Shown one piece after another: positions 1-6,977 of a DNA stretch of 10,224 nt. The DNA is taken from the NCBI GenBank assembly GCA_023251695.1, contig JAHEYE010000109.1, positions 1 to 10,224 on the forward strand, written 5' to 3'. This stretch comes from Sphingobacteriaceae bacterium (GTDB lineage: Bacteria; Bacteroidota; Bacteroidia; B-17B0; Aurantibacillaceae). Position 1 is the first letter of the stretch. Every line of letters starts with the position of its first letter. A program made the position numbers and the translations under genes. A model generated the notes under the pieces. It was not told the DNA's origin and did no database searches. It worked only from the letters and a program-made list of their open reading frames with translations.

Positions 1-648
1 TATGCAAGTAATGCTAATAAAACAGTGCGTTTAACCACTGCTTTGAATCTTACAGGTGCGTCGTATGCGCATATGCAATACTGGACAAAGTTTGGGCTTG
101 AAAAAAATTACGATGAAGTTACCATTCAGGGAAGTACCAATGGCGGTTCAACCTGGTTTCCGATTTGCGGGAAATACGAAACTGCTCCTTCATCTTTTGG
201 GGGTACAACACCCATGTACGATGGTTTGCAGGAATTATTTGTGAAAGAAGAAATCAACCTGAATGCTTACCTCGGACTAAACCTGCTGGTAAAATTTGTT
301 TTAACTTCTGATGGCGGTTATGAATTGGATGGTTTTTATTTTGATGATGTTGTTGTGCGTAAAATCCTTACCGTTGCTTCGGATGTGAACCAAATTAATA
401 TTGAAGATAATGTTGCTATTTTTCCGAATCCAAGCAATGGTTTGATTACATTAAAAAACACTGGCGAAACTGTTTATACCGTTAAGTTGTTTAATGAATT
501 GGGACAAGAAGTGATTAAAACTGATAAACTGGAGGCTAAAGAAAGTGGTAAAACCTTGCATTTAGAACATTTGGAAGCGGGGATTTATTTTATTGAATTG
601 GAGTCAGCCGAGGGTAGAATCGTTAAAAAACTAGCTTTAAATAGATAG
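1..648 (+). CDS. C-terminal part of a secreted T9SS cargo protein, probably an M14 zinc carboxypeptidase (5' end outside window)
   Basis: The reading frame is open from base 1, so the start lies upstream; the GTG at 25 is an internal Val codon. The fragment has 215 codons. Residues about 1-124 look like the immune-inhibitor-A/MAM-like beta-sandwich found near the C terminus of Bacteroidota secreted peptidases: NYDEVTIQGSTNGGSTW, then CGKYE, MYDG, KEEINLNAYLG, and the closing DGFYFDDVVV. From memory, this order (W..CGKY..YDG..EEI.L..YLG..DGFYFDD) is typical of T9SS carboxypeptidase T-like M14 enzymes, but the catalytic domain is not in view, so the peptidase call is inference. The last 80 or so residues form a type A sorting domain (VAIFPNPSNG, LFNELGQEV, GIYFIELES, KKLALNR), which directs export through the T9SS and surface attachment or release. 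A terminator follows 40 bp after the stop. Confidence 0.75.
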   Translation, partial: YASNANKTVRLTTALNLTGASYAHMQYWTKFGLEKNYDEVTIQGSTNGGSTWFPICGKYETAPSSFGGTTPMYDGLQELFVKEEINLNAYLGLNLLVKFVLTSDGGYELDGFYFDDVVVRKILTVASDVNQINIEDNVAIFPNPSNGLITLKNTGETVYTVKLFNELGQEVIKTDKLEAKESGKTLHLEHLEAGIYFIELESAEGRIVKKLALNR

Positions 649-688
649 AAATTAGGGTTTAGTAACTAAAACCGCCCTTTCAATCATT

Positions 689-725
689 AAAACTCCTAAA
701 AATTGCAAAAACGGAGTTTTTTTTT
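689..725 (+). terminator. Rho-independent terminator after the T9SS cargo gene
   Basis: AAAACTCC (689-696) pairs perfectly with GGAGTTTT (713-720) across a 16-nt loop, and the right arm runs into a T tract ending at 725. It lies 40 bp past the stop at 648 and separates this gene from the next. Confidence 0.8.
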
Positions 726-735
726 AAACTTAGCT

Positions 736-745
736 TATTATTTGC
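736..745 (+). promoter_or_regulatory. Possible -7 box for the Spy-like gene
   Basis: TATTATTTGC resembles the Bacteroidota -7 box TAnnTTTG but has one extra base between TA and TTTG. It lies about 32 bp upstream of the ATG at 777 and just after the preceding terminator, where a promoter is required. No TTG at a suitable -33 distance is visible, so support is weak. Confidence 0.3.
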
Positions 746-776
746 AATCAAAGTATAAACTCAAATAACCAATAAA

Positions 777-1190
777 ATGAAAAAACTATTTTTAACCATC
801 GCAGTTTTAGGCGCTTTAGCTTTTAACTCATTCGCACAAGACGCTAATAGAAAAGCTGCAGGCCAACAACCTGAACTCACTATTGAACAGAGAGCTGAGA
901 AAGAAACTACAAAAGCTACTGCTGCTTTAGGTTTAACTGAGGCTCAAAAAGTAAAATTCAAGCAATTTACTTTAGACCGTTTTAACACGAATCAACCTTT
1001 AAGGGAAAAAGCAAAAGCCAGCTCTGATAAAGCTCAAAAGCAAGCTTTACATTCACAAATGAAAGCTAATACTGATAAGTATTTTGCTAATGTAAATGGT
1101 ATCTTAACTGCTGAACAGCAACCAAAATGGGCTGATCACAAGAAAAAATTTGATGAGAAACATAAAGACCAGTCAAATCCACAAGATTAA
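777..1190 (+). CDS. Spy/CpxP-like small periplasmic protein
   Basis: This 137-residue protein begins with a standard signal peptide (MKKLFLTIAVLGALAFNSFA, likely cleaved before Gln21), so the mature protein is about 117 residues in the periplasm. It is rich in Lys, Ala and Gln and predicted mostly helical. It carries two LTxxQ motifs, LTEAQ (53-57) and LTAEQ (110-114), spaced as in the Spy/CpxP family, whose members are cradle-shaped periplasmic chaperones or stress sensors. Bacteroidota encode many such short LTxxQ proteins, often described only as Spy-like or DUF4890-like, so the chaperone role here is inferred from the family. The gene stands alone, with terminators before (689-725) and after it (1211-1241). 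There is no two-component system beside it, unlike cpxP in enterobacteria. The ATG is preceded by an A-rich stretch with no Shine-Dalgarno site. Confidence 0.8.
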   Translation: MKKLFLTIAVLGALAFNSFAQDANRKAAGQQPELTIEQRAEKETTKATAALGLTEAQKVKFKQFTLDRFNTNQPLREKAKASSDKAQKQALHSQMKANTDKYFANVNGILTAEQQPKWADHKKKFDEKHKDQSNPQD

Positions 1191-1210
1191 CATTAATATT
1201 ATTTAATTTA

Positions 1211-1241
1211 AAACCCGGACAACACATCCGGGTTTTTTTTT
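1211..1241 (+). terminator. Rho-independent terminator after the Spy-like gene
   Basis: AAACCCGGA (1211-1219) pairs perfectly with TCCGGGTTT (1227-1235) across a 7-nt loop, followed by an unbroken T run to 1241. It is a strong canonical terminator 20 bp past the stop codon. Confidence 0.92.
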
Positions 1242-1247
1242 CCTAAA

Positions 1248-1320
1248 TGTCATGCCGGGCGCAGTCGAGACGCTCTCCATGATAAAGTTTATTCCGGTTC
1301 CCGACTACGCCCGAAAGACA
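1248..1320. repeat. Imperfect inverted repeat (REP/MITE-like) abutting hemW
   Basis: The left arm (1248-1271, beginning TGTCATGCCGGGCGCAGTCG) matches the reverse complement of the right arm (1297-1320, which on the minus strand begins TGTCTTTCGGGCGTAGTCGG). Both share TGTC ends and a CGGGCG-AGTCG core, with about 25 bp between the arms. The block is more GC-rich than its surroundings. It resembles, from memory, dispersed intergenic elements with TGTC...GACA ends and a GCGcAGTCGAg core common in Bacteroidota genomes. The element contains no ORF. It lies between the Spy-like terminator and hemW and ends 4 bp before the hemW ATG. Confidence 0.7.
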
Positions 1321-1324
1321 AAAA

Positions 1325-2446
1325 ATGCAAGGTATCTATTTACATATTCCATTTTGCCGCAGGGCTTGCAATTACTGTGACTTTCATTTTTCGACACAAT
1401 TAAAAACCAAGGGTATTTTGGTGGATGCAATTTGTAAAGAGATAGAATTGCAAAAAGATTTTTTGAAAGAGAATAAAATCGATAGTATTTATTTTGGCGG
1501 CGGCACACCAAGTGTTTTGGAGAAAAACGAACTGAAGAAAATTTTTGCAAGCTTTGAAAAATATTTTACCTGGGATAAAAATGCTGAGATTACTTTCGAA
1601 TGTAATCCGGATGATTTAACAAAAGAGAAATTAGAAGAGCTAAAAGCTCTTGGTGTAAACCGGTTAAGTATCGGTCTGCAAAGTTTTGATGATACTGAAT
1701 TAAAATGGATGAACCGTTTACATACAGCAGCTGAAAGTTTGGCTTGCGTAAAACTGGCACAGGAAATTGGTTTTAAAAATATAAGTATCGATTTAATTTA
1801 CGGCTCTAAATTTCAAACCGTAGAAAGTTGGAAAAAAACTTTAGAGAAGGCCTTAAGTTTAAATGTACAACATATTTCATCTTACAATTTAACCGTTGAA
1901 GAAAAAACAGAATTAGGTCAGGCCGTAGCTAAAGGAAAAGAGCTAGCTGTGGATGATGAGAAAAGCTCCCAACAGTTTATTGTATTAATGGATACTTTAA
2001 GTAAAAATGGTTTCGAGCATTATGAAATTTCCAACTTCGCACAAAAAGGTTTTGAAGCCGTGCACAATACCAATTACTGGAAAGGCGCTAAATATTTAGG
2101 TATTGGTCCATCCGCACATTCTTTTAATGGGGCGGCGCGGCAATGGAATATTTCGAATAACGCAATTTATGTGAATGCTATTAATAGTAACACCGATTTT
2201 TTTGAAACGGAAACCCTTAGTAAGCTGAATCGCTACAACGAATATGTTTTAACACGCTTGCGTACCAAATGGGGCTGTGATATCAATTACATTAAAACTG
2301 AATTCGGAAATATTTTTGCCGAACACTTTACCGAAACAAGCGAAGCATTTATACCAAACGATTTGCAAAAAGAGAATTCAAATTATTCCCTAACTAAAAT
2401 GGGAAAATTGATGGCCGATAAAATTGCGATGGAGTTGTTTATGTGA
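1325..2446 (+). CDS. hemW: Radical SAM family heme chaperone HemW
   Basis: HemW binds heme and delivers it to target proteins such as respiratory enzymes; it is related to, but distinct from, oxygen-independent coproporphyrinogen oxidase HemN. The N-terminal iron-sulfur motif is C11-x3-C15-x2-C18 followed by DF, without the extra Cys (CxC) that marks HemN, which favours HemW. Other radical SAM landmarks are YFGGGTPS (about 56-63, SAM binding), FECNPDDLT (91-99), SIGLQSF (115-121) and IDLIYG (155-160). HemW-typical motifs follow: HYEISNFA (232-239), NYW (250-252) and GPSAHS (261-266). The C-terminal winged-helix-like part is present, and 373 residues is usual for the family. The ATG is certain because HIPFC must follow closely. 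There is no Shine-Dalgarno site; the leader is formed by the inverted repeat at 1248-1320. The seven-repeat secreted protein gene starts 24 bp downstream. Confidence 0.95.
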   Translation: MQGIYLHIPFCRRACNYCDFHFSTQLKTKGILVDAICKEIELQKDFLKENKIDSIYFGGGTPSVLEKNELKKIFASFEKYFTWDKNAEITFECNPDDLTKEKLEELKALGVNRLSIGLQSFDDTELKWMNRLHTAAESLACVKLAQEIGFKNISIDLIYGSKFQTVESWKKTLEKALSLNVQHISSYNLTVEEKTELGQAVAKGKELAVDDEKSSQQFIVLMDTLSKNGFEHYEISNFAQKGFEAVHNTNYWKGAKYLGIGPSAHSFNGAARQWNISNNAIYVNAINSNTDFFETETLSKLNRYNEYVLTRLRTKWGCDINYIKTEFGNIFAEHFTETSEAFIPNDLQKENSNYSLTKMGKLMADKIAMELFM

Positions 2447-2470
2447 GATAATTTTATTAAATTTATTTAA

Positions 2471-4201
2471 TTGAAATCCTTTTTTTACACACTAATTATA
2501 CTTTTAAGTTTTGAGAGTTTACGTTCTCAATCTCCAAACTTTGTTTGGGCTAAACAATTTGGAGGAACTCTTGCAACAGGAACACCAGACATGGGTAACT
2601 CGATTAAGGTTGATCCCTCAGGAAACGTTTATACAGTCGGTGACTATGCTGGGAATGTCGATTTTGATCCAGGCCCTTCAACATATACACTTGGTAACAC
2701 TATAGGAAACTTATTCATTTCGAAATTGGATGCCGCTGGAAATTTTGTCTGGGCCAAACAAATTGGTTCTGGGGCAGGCTTATATAGCAAAGGTTTTGTT
2801 TTCGATGCAATTGGAAATATATATGTTACGGGAGGTTTTTATGGTGTTGGAGATTTCGATCCAGGTCCAAGTTCTTTTATTCTTACTTCTATTGGTAACT
2901 TTGACGCGTTTGTAGTAAAATTGGATAACTCTGGTAATTTTATTTGGGCTAAACAATTTGGAGGCGGCCCCGCAACATTTGCTTATGCTATAACCGTAGA
3001 TAATTCCTATAATGTTTATACAACAGGAAGGTTTATGGATTTTGCTGATTTCGACCCAGGTATAGGAACCTATAGTTTTACTACATCATCGCCAGTTTTA
3101 AGTGATTGCTTTATAAGTAAATTAGACGCTACCGGTAACTTTGTCTGGGCTAAACAAACTTTAGGTTCACAATATAATTGGGGCAATTCAATTTGCATTG
3201 ATCCATTTAACAATGTTTGTTTAACCGGGTTTTTCAGTGGATCAGTTGATTTTGATCCAGGACCATCAACCTATACATTAACTTCATTAGGTGGTTATGA
3301 TGTCTTTGTTTCAAAGTTAGATGCTCTTGGAAATTTTATTTTTACCAGACAACTCGGCGGAATAGGCAATGAAGAAGGAAAATCAATAAAAACAAATACC
3401 ATTGGAGATTTAATCATTAATGGATATTTTGGCGCTACTGTTGATTTTGATCCAGGGCTTTCTACTTTTTCTATGACAGCTATAGCAGGCAATGATGTAT
3501 TTGTTTCAAAATTAGATGCCAGCGGAAGCTTTGTCTGGGCTAAACAAATTGGTGGAATAGGAGAAGATATTCCGAGTGACCTTGCATTAGATGCAAACTC
3601 AAATGTTTATTCGATTGGCTATTTCGAATCTACTGCTGATTTTGATCCAGGACCATCTTTTTTCAATTTGAATACAGCCCCTGGTAGTAATCCATATAGG
3701 ACTGATATATTTATCTCTAAACTCGATGTTAATGGTAATTTTAGCTGGGCTATACAACTTGGTGATACTTCATTTGATGAAGGTCATTCAATCGCAGTTG
3801 ATATAAATAACTATGTTTACACAACCGGATTTTTTCGAAAAGACACAACCGACTTTGATCCAGGAATTGGAACTTTTACATTATGTCCAATTGGTGAACA
3901 AGATATTTTCATTCACAAAATGTGTCAAGGATGCTCTTTGGGCATTAATGAAAATATTTCCGAAAAGGAAAGTGTTCATATTTATCCTAACCCAACTAAT
4001 GATATTATTAATTTGAAACTTAATGAGCATTTTATCGGAGGAAGTATTCAAATATTCGACGCGATTGGAAAACTGATTCAAACACAAACCATAAAAACCA
4101 AAAATGAGAAAATTAATTTGAATTTAAATTCCGGAATTTATTTTATAAAAGCTACAACTAAAGAAGGCGTTTCGAAAACCGAGAAATTGGTGATTGAGTA
4201 G
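2471..4201 (+). CDS. Secreted seven-repeat (SBBP-like beta-propeller) protein with T9SS type A sorting domain
   Basis: The start is a TTG: an in-frame TAA lies immediately upstream, no in-frame ATG occurs before about residue 42, and only the TTG keeps the signal peptide (residues 1-20, KSFFYTLIILLSFESLRSQ). Residues 23-487 are seven tandem units of about 66 residues. Each runs NFvWAKQ-x-GG, then a hydrophobic strand, NVYtTGyF, DFDPG, and ends with DvFvSKLDaxGNF. Such units match the SBBP/beta-propeller repeat families common in Bacteroidota surface proteins, and seven units suit a closed seven-bladed propeller (inference). Residues about 500-576 form a type A sorting domain (VHIYPNPTNDI, IFDAIGKLIQ, SGIYFIKA, KTEKLVIE), so the protein is predicted to cross the outer membrane by the T9SS. 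A CQGC pair (485-488) lies between propeller and tail. The substrate or partner is unknown. It follows hemW by 24 bp with no visible promoter. Confidence 0.88.
   Translation: MKSFFYTLIILLSFESLRSQSPNFVWAKQFGGTLATGTPDMGNSIKVDPSGNVYTVGDYAGNVDFDPGPSTYTLGNTIGNLFISKLDAAGNFVWAKQIGSGAGLYSKGFVFDAIGNIYVTGGFYGVGDFDPGPSSFILTSIGNFDAFVVKLDNSGNFIWAKQFGGGPATFAYAITVDNSYNVYTTGRFMDFADFDPGIGTYSFTTSSPVLSDCFISKLDATGNFVWAKQTLGSQYNWGNSICIDPFNNVCLTGFFSGSVDFDPGPSTYTLTSLGGYDVFVSKLDALGNFIFTRQLGGIGNEEGKSIKTNTIGDLIINGYFGATVDFDPGLSTFSMTAIAGNDVFVSKLDASGSFVWAKQIGGIGEDIPSDLALDANSNVYSIGYFESTADFDPGPSFFNLNTAPGSNPYRTDIFISKLDVNGNFSWAIQLGDTSFDEGHSIAVDINNYVYTTGFFRKDTTDFDPGIGTFTLCPIGEQDIFIHKMCQGCSLGINENISEKESVHIYPNPTNDIINLKLNEHFIGGSIQIFDAIGKLIQTQTIKTKNEKINLNLNSGIYFIKATTKEGVSKTEKLVIE
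2537..3931 (+). repeat. Seven tandem coding repeats (DFDPG units)
   Basis: Seven in-frame units of about 195-210 bp encode the propeller repeats. The most constant codon blocks encode F-V-W-A-K-Q at the unit start and D-F-D-P-G near the middle; GATTTTGATCCAGG or a close variant recurs in each unit. Unit lengths differ by insertions in the loop after DFDPG, for instance unit 6 has an extra NPYRTD segment. Unit 5 is the most diverged at its start, with FIFTRQ instead of FVWAKQ. Protein identity exceeds nucleotide identity, which indicates an old repeat under selection rather than recent copying. Confidence 0.85.
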
Positions 4202-4213
4202 TTACCCTCATCC

Positions 4214-4251
4214 GTCCGCCAAAGGCGGACACCTTCTCCCAAAGGAGAAGG
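4214..4251. repeat. Tandem double hairpin between convergent genes
   Basis: Two perfect hairpins stand side by side: GTCCGCC-AAA-GGCGGAC (4214-4230) and CCTTCTCC-CAAA-GGAGAAGG (4232-4251). They nearly fill the 53 bp between the propeller stop (4201) and the der stop (4255). On the plus strand the second hairpin is followed by a T-rich stretch (TTTAGTTTTTC), so it could terminate the propeller transcript; no T tract follows on the minus strand. The sequence resembles, from memory, a dispersed intergenic repeat seen in many Bacteroidota genomes (CCCTCATCCG ... CTTCTCCC-AAAGGAGAAGGG), so it may be a repeat acting as a shared terminator. Confidence 0.65.
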
Positions 4252-4254
4252 GAT

Positions 4255-5568
4255 TTAGTTTTTCTTCCTGAACGAAAGCACAATCGGCACACCACTAAAA
4301 TCCCATTGCTCACGTAATTTATTTTCCAAAAAACGTTTATAGGATTCGTTGATATATTGCGGGAGGTTGCAAAATAAAATAAAAGTGGGCTGCCCTTTTA
4401 ATTGCATCACATATTTTACTTTCACGTATTTTCCTTTAATGGCAGGCGGACCGTAATTCTCAATCAAAGGCAGAAAGAAATCATTTAATTTACTGGTGGA
4501 AATATGACGTGTACGGTTGGCGTAAACTAACATGGCAGTTTCCACCACCTTCATCAAACGTTGTTTTTCATATACGGATACAAACAAGATAGGCACATCT
4601 TTAAACGGCGCGATTTTTTCGCGGATGCGTTCTTCGTATTCTTTTGTGCTGTTCGGGTTTTTATCTTCGTATAAATCCCATTTGTTCACCACAATCATTA
4701 AACCTTTATGACTCCTCTCCACCAATCCTAAAATAGAAACGTCCTGCGCTTCAATTCCCGCGGTGGCATCAATCATCAACACACACACATCGCTATGTTC
4801 AATCGCATTAATGGCGCGCATCACGCTGTAAAATTCAAGGTCTTCATGCACTTTTGCTTTTTTACGCATCCCCGCAGTGTCTATCAGCCAAAAATCATTC
4901 CCGAATTTTGTATAACGTGAATCAATTGTATCCCGTGTTGTTCCGGCAATGTCTGTTACAATATTTCTTTCTTCGCCTAACAAAGCATTTGTCAAAGATG
5001 ATTTTCCAACGTTTGGTCTGCCGATGATTGCTATACGGGGTAATACTTCAGGATTCAATGCGCCTTCATCAGGTGGTAATAATTTTACCAAAGCATCCAT
5101 TAAATCACCGGTACCGCTTCCGCTGTTTGCGGATATAGTATAAACTTCTCCTAATCCTAATTGGTAAAAATCAGCTGCGTAAGCAGCACGCTCATGATTA
5201 TCAACTTTATTAGCTACAATTAATATTTTTTTGTTTTTGCTTTTACGAACAAGGTTGGCAACCACTTTATCAAATTCAGTTACGCCTTCCGTCACATCTA
5301 CCACTAACATTAATACGCTGCTCTCATCAATTGCAATTTGCACTTGCCTGCGAATCTCCGCTTCAAACACATCATCACTTCCATGAATGTATCCACCGGT
5401 ATCAATTATCGAAAATTCAACACCGTTCCATTCAGCTTTCCCATAATGCCTGTCACGTGTAACACCGGCTACCTCATCAACAATCGCTTGTCGTGTTTCA
5501 GTAATACGGTTAAAGAGGGTTGATTTCCCTACGTTTGGTCGACCGACTATAGCAACAATGTTTGGCAT
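4255..5568 (-). CDS. der: Ribosome biogenesis GTPase Der (EngA)
   Basis: Der is an essential GTPase that acts in assembly of the 50S ribosomal subunit. It is the only universal bacterial family with two GTPase domains in tandem, and both are complete here. Domain 1 has GRPNVGKS (9-16), DTGG (56-59) and NKVD (120-123). Domain 2 has GRPNVGKS (183-190), DTAG (230-233) and NKWD (295-298). The C-terminal KH-like RNA-binding domain covers about 350-437, including GPPAIKGKYVKVKY. The length, 437 residues, is normal for the family. The ATG is fixed by the short MPNIVAIVGRPNVGKS start. The gene is last on the minus strand in this block. It is preceded by a 32-bp gap after the TPR gene and by a consensus -7 box, so it is probably transcribed independently as well as by readthrough. 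Confidence 0.98.
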   Translation of the reverse strand: MPNIVAIVGRPNVGKSTLFNRITETRQAIVDEVAGVTRDRHYGKAEWNGVEFSIIDTGGYIHGSDDVFEAEIRRQVQIAIDESSVLMLVVDVTEGVTEFDKVVANLVRKSKNKKILIVANKVDNHERAAYAADFYQLGLGEVYTISANSGSGTGDLMDALVKLLPPDEGALNPEVLPRIAIIGRPNVGKSSLTNALLGEERNIVTDIAGTTRDTIDSRYTKFGNDFWLIDTAGMRKKAKVHEDLEFYSVMRAINAIEHSDVCVLMIDATAGIEAQDVSILGLVERSHKGLMIVVNKWDLYEDKNPNSTKEYEERIREKIAPFKDVPILFVSVYEKQRLMKVVETAMLVYANRTRHISTSKLNDFFLPLIENYGPPAIKGKYVKVKYVMQLKGQPTFILFCNLPQYINESYKRFLENKLREQWDFSGVPIVLSFRKKN

Positions 5569-5575
5569 GCAGGCG

Positions 5576-5605
5576 CAAAAGTACTAATAATTTAAGGATT
5601 TCAGA
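5576..5605 (-). promoter_or_regulatory. Bacteroidota-type promoter for der
   Basis: On the minus strand TACTTTTG (5583-5576) fits the -7 consensus TAnnTTTG exactly. An 18-bp spacer separates it from TCTG (5605-5602), one mismatch from TTTG at -33. Only 7 bp lie between the box and the der ATG at 5568, so the transcript would have a very short or no leader. The -33 element overlaps the stop codon of the TPR gene. Confidence 0.6.
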
Positions 5606-6977
5606 GTTTATCCTTTAGTCGCTTCATGGCCTTCTCCACAAATTTATCGGAGGGCATTAAAGTAGCCTGTATTCTTTTGGCGTAGTGAATGCTATCGGTG
5701 ATGGCTTTTTGCTTTTCTTCAACGGTTTTCTTCTGTTCTTCTATAATGTTTTTTTGTTTTTTAGTCAGGTTAAACCTTGAATACAAAATACCGGAGAAAA
5801 TAACTACAATAAGCAATATAACCAGCACCATATAGGTGTACTGTTGTTGTCTTTTTTTTTCGGCCGCAGCTTCAATTTCTTTTTTCTGTTCTTCCTGATC
5901 GAATTTAAATTCCATTTCCTTTATCAGGGCTTCTTTTTTGAATTCAGCCGAATTAACAGTGTCGCGTGCACTTATAGATGTTTTGAAGTATTGGAAGGCC
6001 TGGTCCATTCGTTTGGTTTTCTCAAATAAAATACTCAACGAGTTGCCAACCTCCATAATTCCTTCCAGGTCACCAGCCCTAGTAGAAATATCAAATGCCT
6101 CTTTGAGATGTTTTTCTGCTTCATCGTATTTCCCTAACGCCAAATTAATATCACCTAAATTTCCCTCTGCAATTGAAATGCCAATACTATCGCCGATATG
6201 GTAACATATTTTCAAAGATTTATCGAAATAATAAGAGGCAACAAAATAATCATCCTGTTTCTGAAATAATACACCAATATTATTATAGGTATCGGAAAGA
6301 CCATCCTCAATATTATTGTTCAAGAAAAGGTTAACAGCCTTATTATAATAAAACAATGCTGTTTTATAATCATTCATACTCCTGTATACCAATCCGATGT
6401 TGTTATAAATAGACGCGAGATCCTGAGGAATTTTAGTTTTCTCGGTTAATTTTAAATCCTGATTTAAAAAATAAAGGGCATTTTTCGTATCCCCTAATCG
6501 CCAATACATAACACCAATTTGTCCGAGCATATCTGCTGTACCTTTAACATACCCCATTTTATCGGTGGTATTCTTCAGTTTATATAATAGCTCAAGTGCT
6601 TTTTTATAATTTCCTTTTCTAGTAAAGTTATCATTGATTGCGACTTTTAAAATAACAGCTCCATTTCTGAATTTTATTTTTTCAGTTAGCAAAAGAGCTT
6701 CGTTAAAGCAATCTTCTGCAACAACAAACTGGTGCCTTGCACAGGAAATATTCAGATTACGGATTAAGCGGCGGACTTTAACAGAATCACTTGGGGCATC
6801 AATAATATTTTCATAAGGAGCTTTACTTAAATCTACCTGAGCAGTCAGATTATTTAAAGCAATCACGAAAAAAAACTGAAATATTTTTAAATATTTTTTG
6901 ATATGCTTGTTATAAAAAATTATTAATGAAATATGCTGAAAGTTGCGCTCGTGAGGTTTGACGTTTATTCTACCCAA
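5601..6977 (-). CDS. TPR protein with transmembrane segment and coiled coil, lacking an output domain
   Basis: The protein has about six TPR units between residues 95 and 330, for example ASIYNNIGLVYRSMNDYKTA and SDTYNNIGVLFQKQDDYFVA. A charged coiled coil follows (about 345-379), then one membrane span (about 381-400, MVLVILLIVVIFSGI) and a second coiled coil ending in ITDSIHYAKRIQ (426-437). This layout belongs to the large Bacteroidota family of periplasmic-TPR membrane sensors. In many relatives, SIxYAKRIQ leads into a SpoIIE-type PP2C phosphatase; here the chain stops 21 residues later, so no catalytic domain is present. The function is unknown; a scaffold or partner-dependent sensor is inference. 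The start is uncertain: the only standard in-frame start before the likely signal peptide (26-46) is TTG at 6977, overlapping hmgA by 13 bp. At the natural position, before KKYLKIFQFFFVIA, there is ATC (6902-6900) instead of ATG. Confidence 0.75.
   Translation of the reverse strand: MGRINVKPHERNFQHISLIIFYNKHIKKYLKIFQFFFVIALNNLTAQVDLSKAPYENIIDAPSDSVKVRRLIRNLNISCARHQFVVAEDCFNEALLLTEKIKFRNGAVILKVAINDNFTRKGNYKKALELLYKLKNTTDKMGYVKGTADMLGQIGVMYWRLGDTKNALYFLNQDLKLTEKTKIPQDLASIYNNIGLVYRSMNDYKTALFYYNKAVNLFLNNNIEDGLSDTYNNIGVLFQKQDDYFVASYYFDKSLKICYHIGDSIGISIAEGNLGDINLALGKYDEAEKHLKEAFDISTRAGDLEGIMEVGNSLSILFEKTKRMDQAFQYFKTSISARDTVNSAEFKKEALIKEMEFKFDQEEQKKEIEAAAEKKRQQQYTYMVLVILLIVVIFSGILYSRFNLTKKQKNIIEEQKKTVEEKQKAITDSIHYAKRIQATLMPSDKFVEKAMKRLKDKL

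Noticed and set aside
25..648. GTG at 25 as the true start of the first gene
   Set aside because: The frame is open to base 1 and the upstream residues (YASNANKT) continue the beta-sandwich domain, so the gene begins before the window.
1305..1550. Minus-strand ORF opposite the hemW start
   Set aside because: It overlaps the conserved radical SAM motif region of hemW and has low-complexity, non-protein-like composition.
1325..2446. Annotation as HemN (coproporphyrinogen III dehydrogenase)
   Set aside because: The cluster motif is Cx3Cx2C followed by DF, without the fourth Cys of HemN, and the length fits HemW.
2537..3931. Tandem repeat considered as a CRISPR-like or satellite array
   Set aside because: The units are about 200 bp, in frame, conserved at protein rather than DNA level, and belong to one coding sequence.
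5938..6204. Plus-strand ORF of 88 codons opposite the TPR gene
   Set aside because: It is antisense to a clear coding region, has no recognisable domain, and looks like a shadow of TPR codons.
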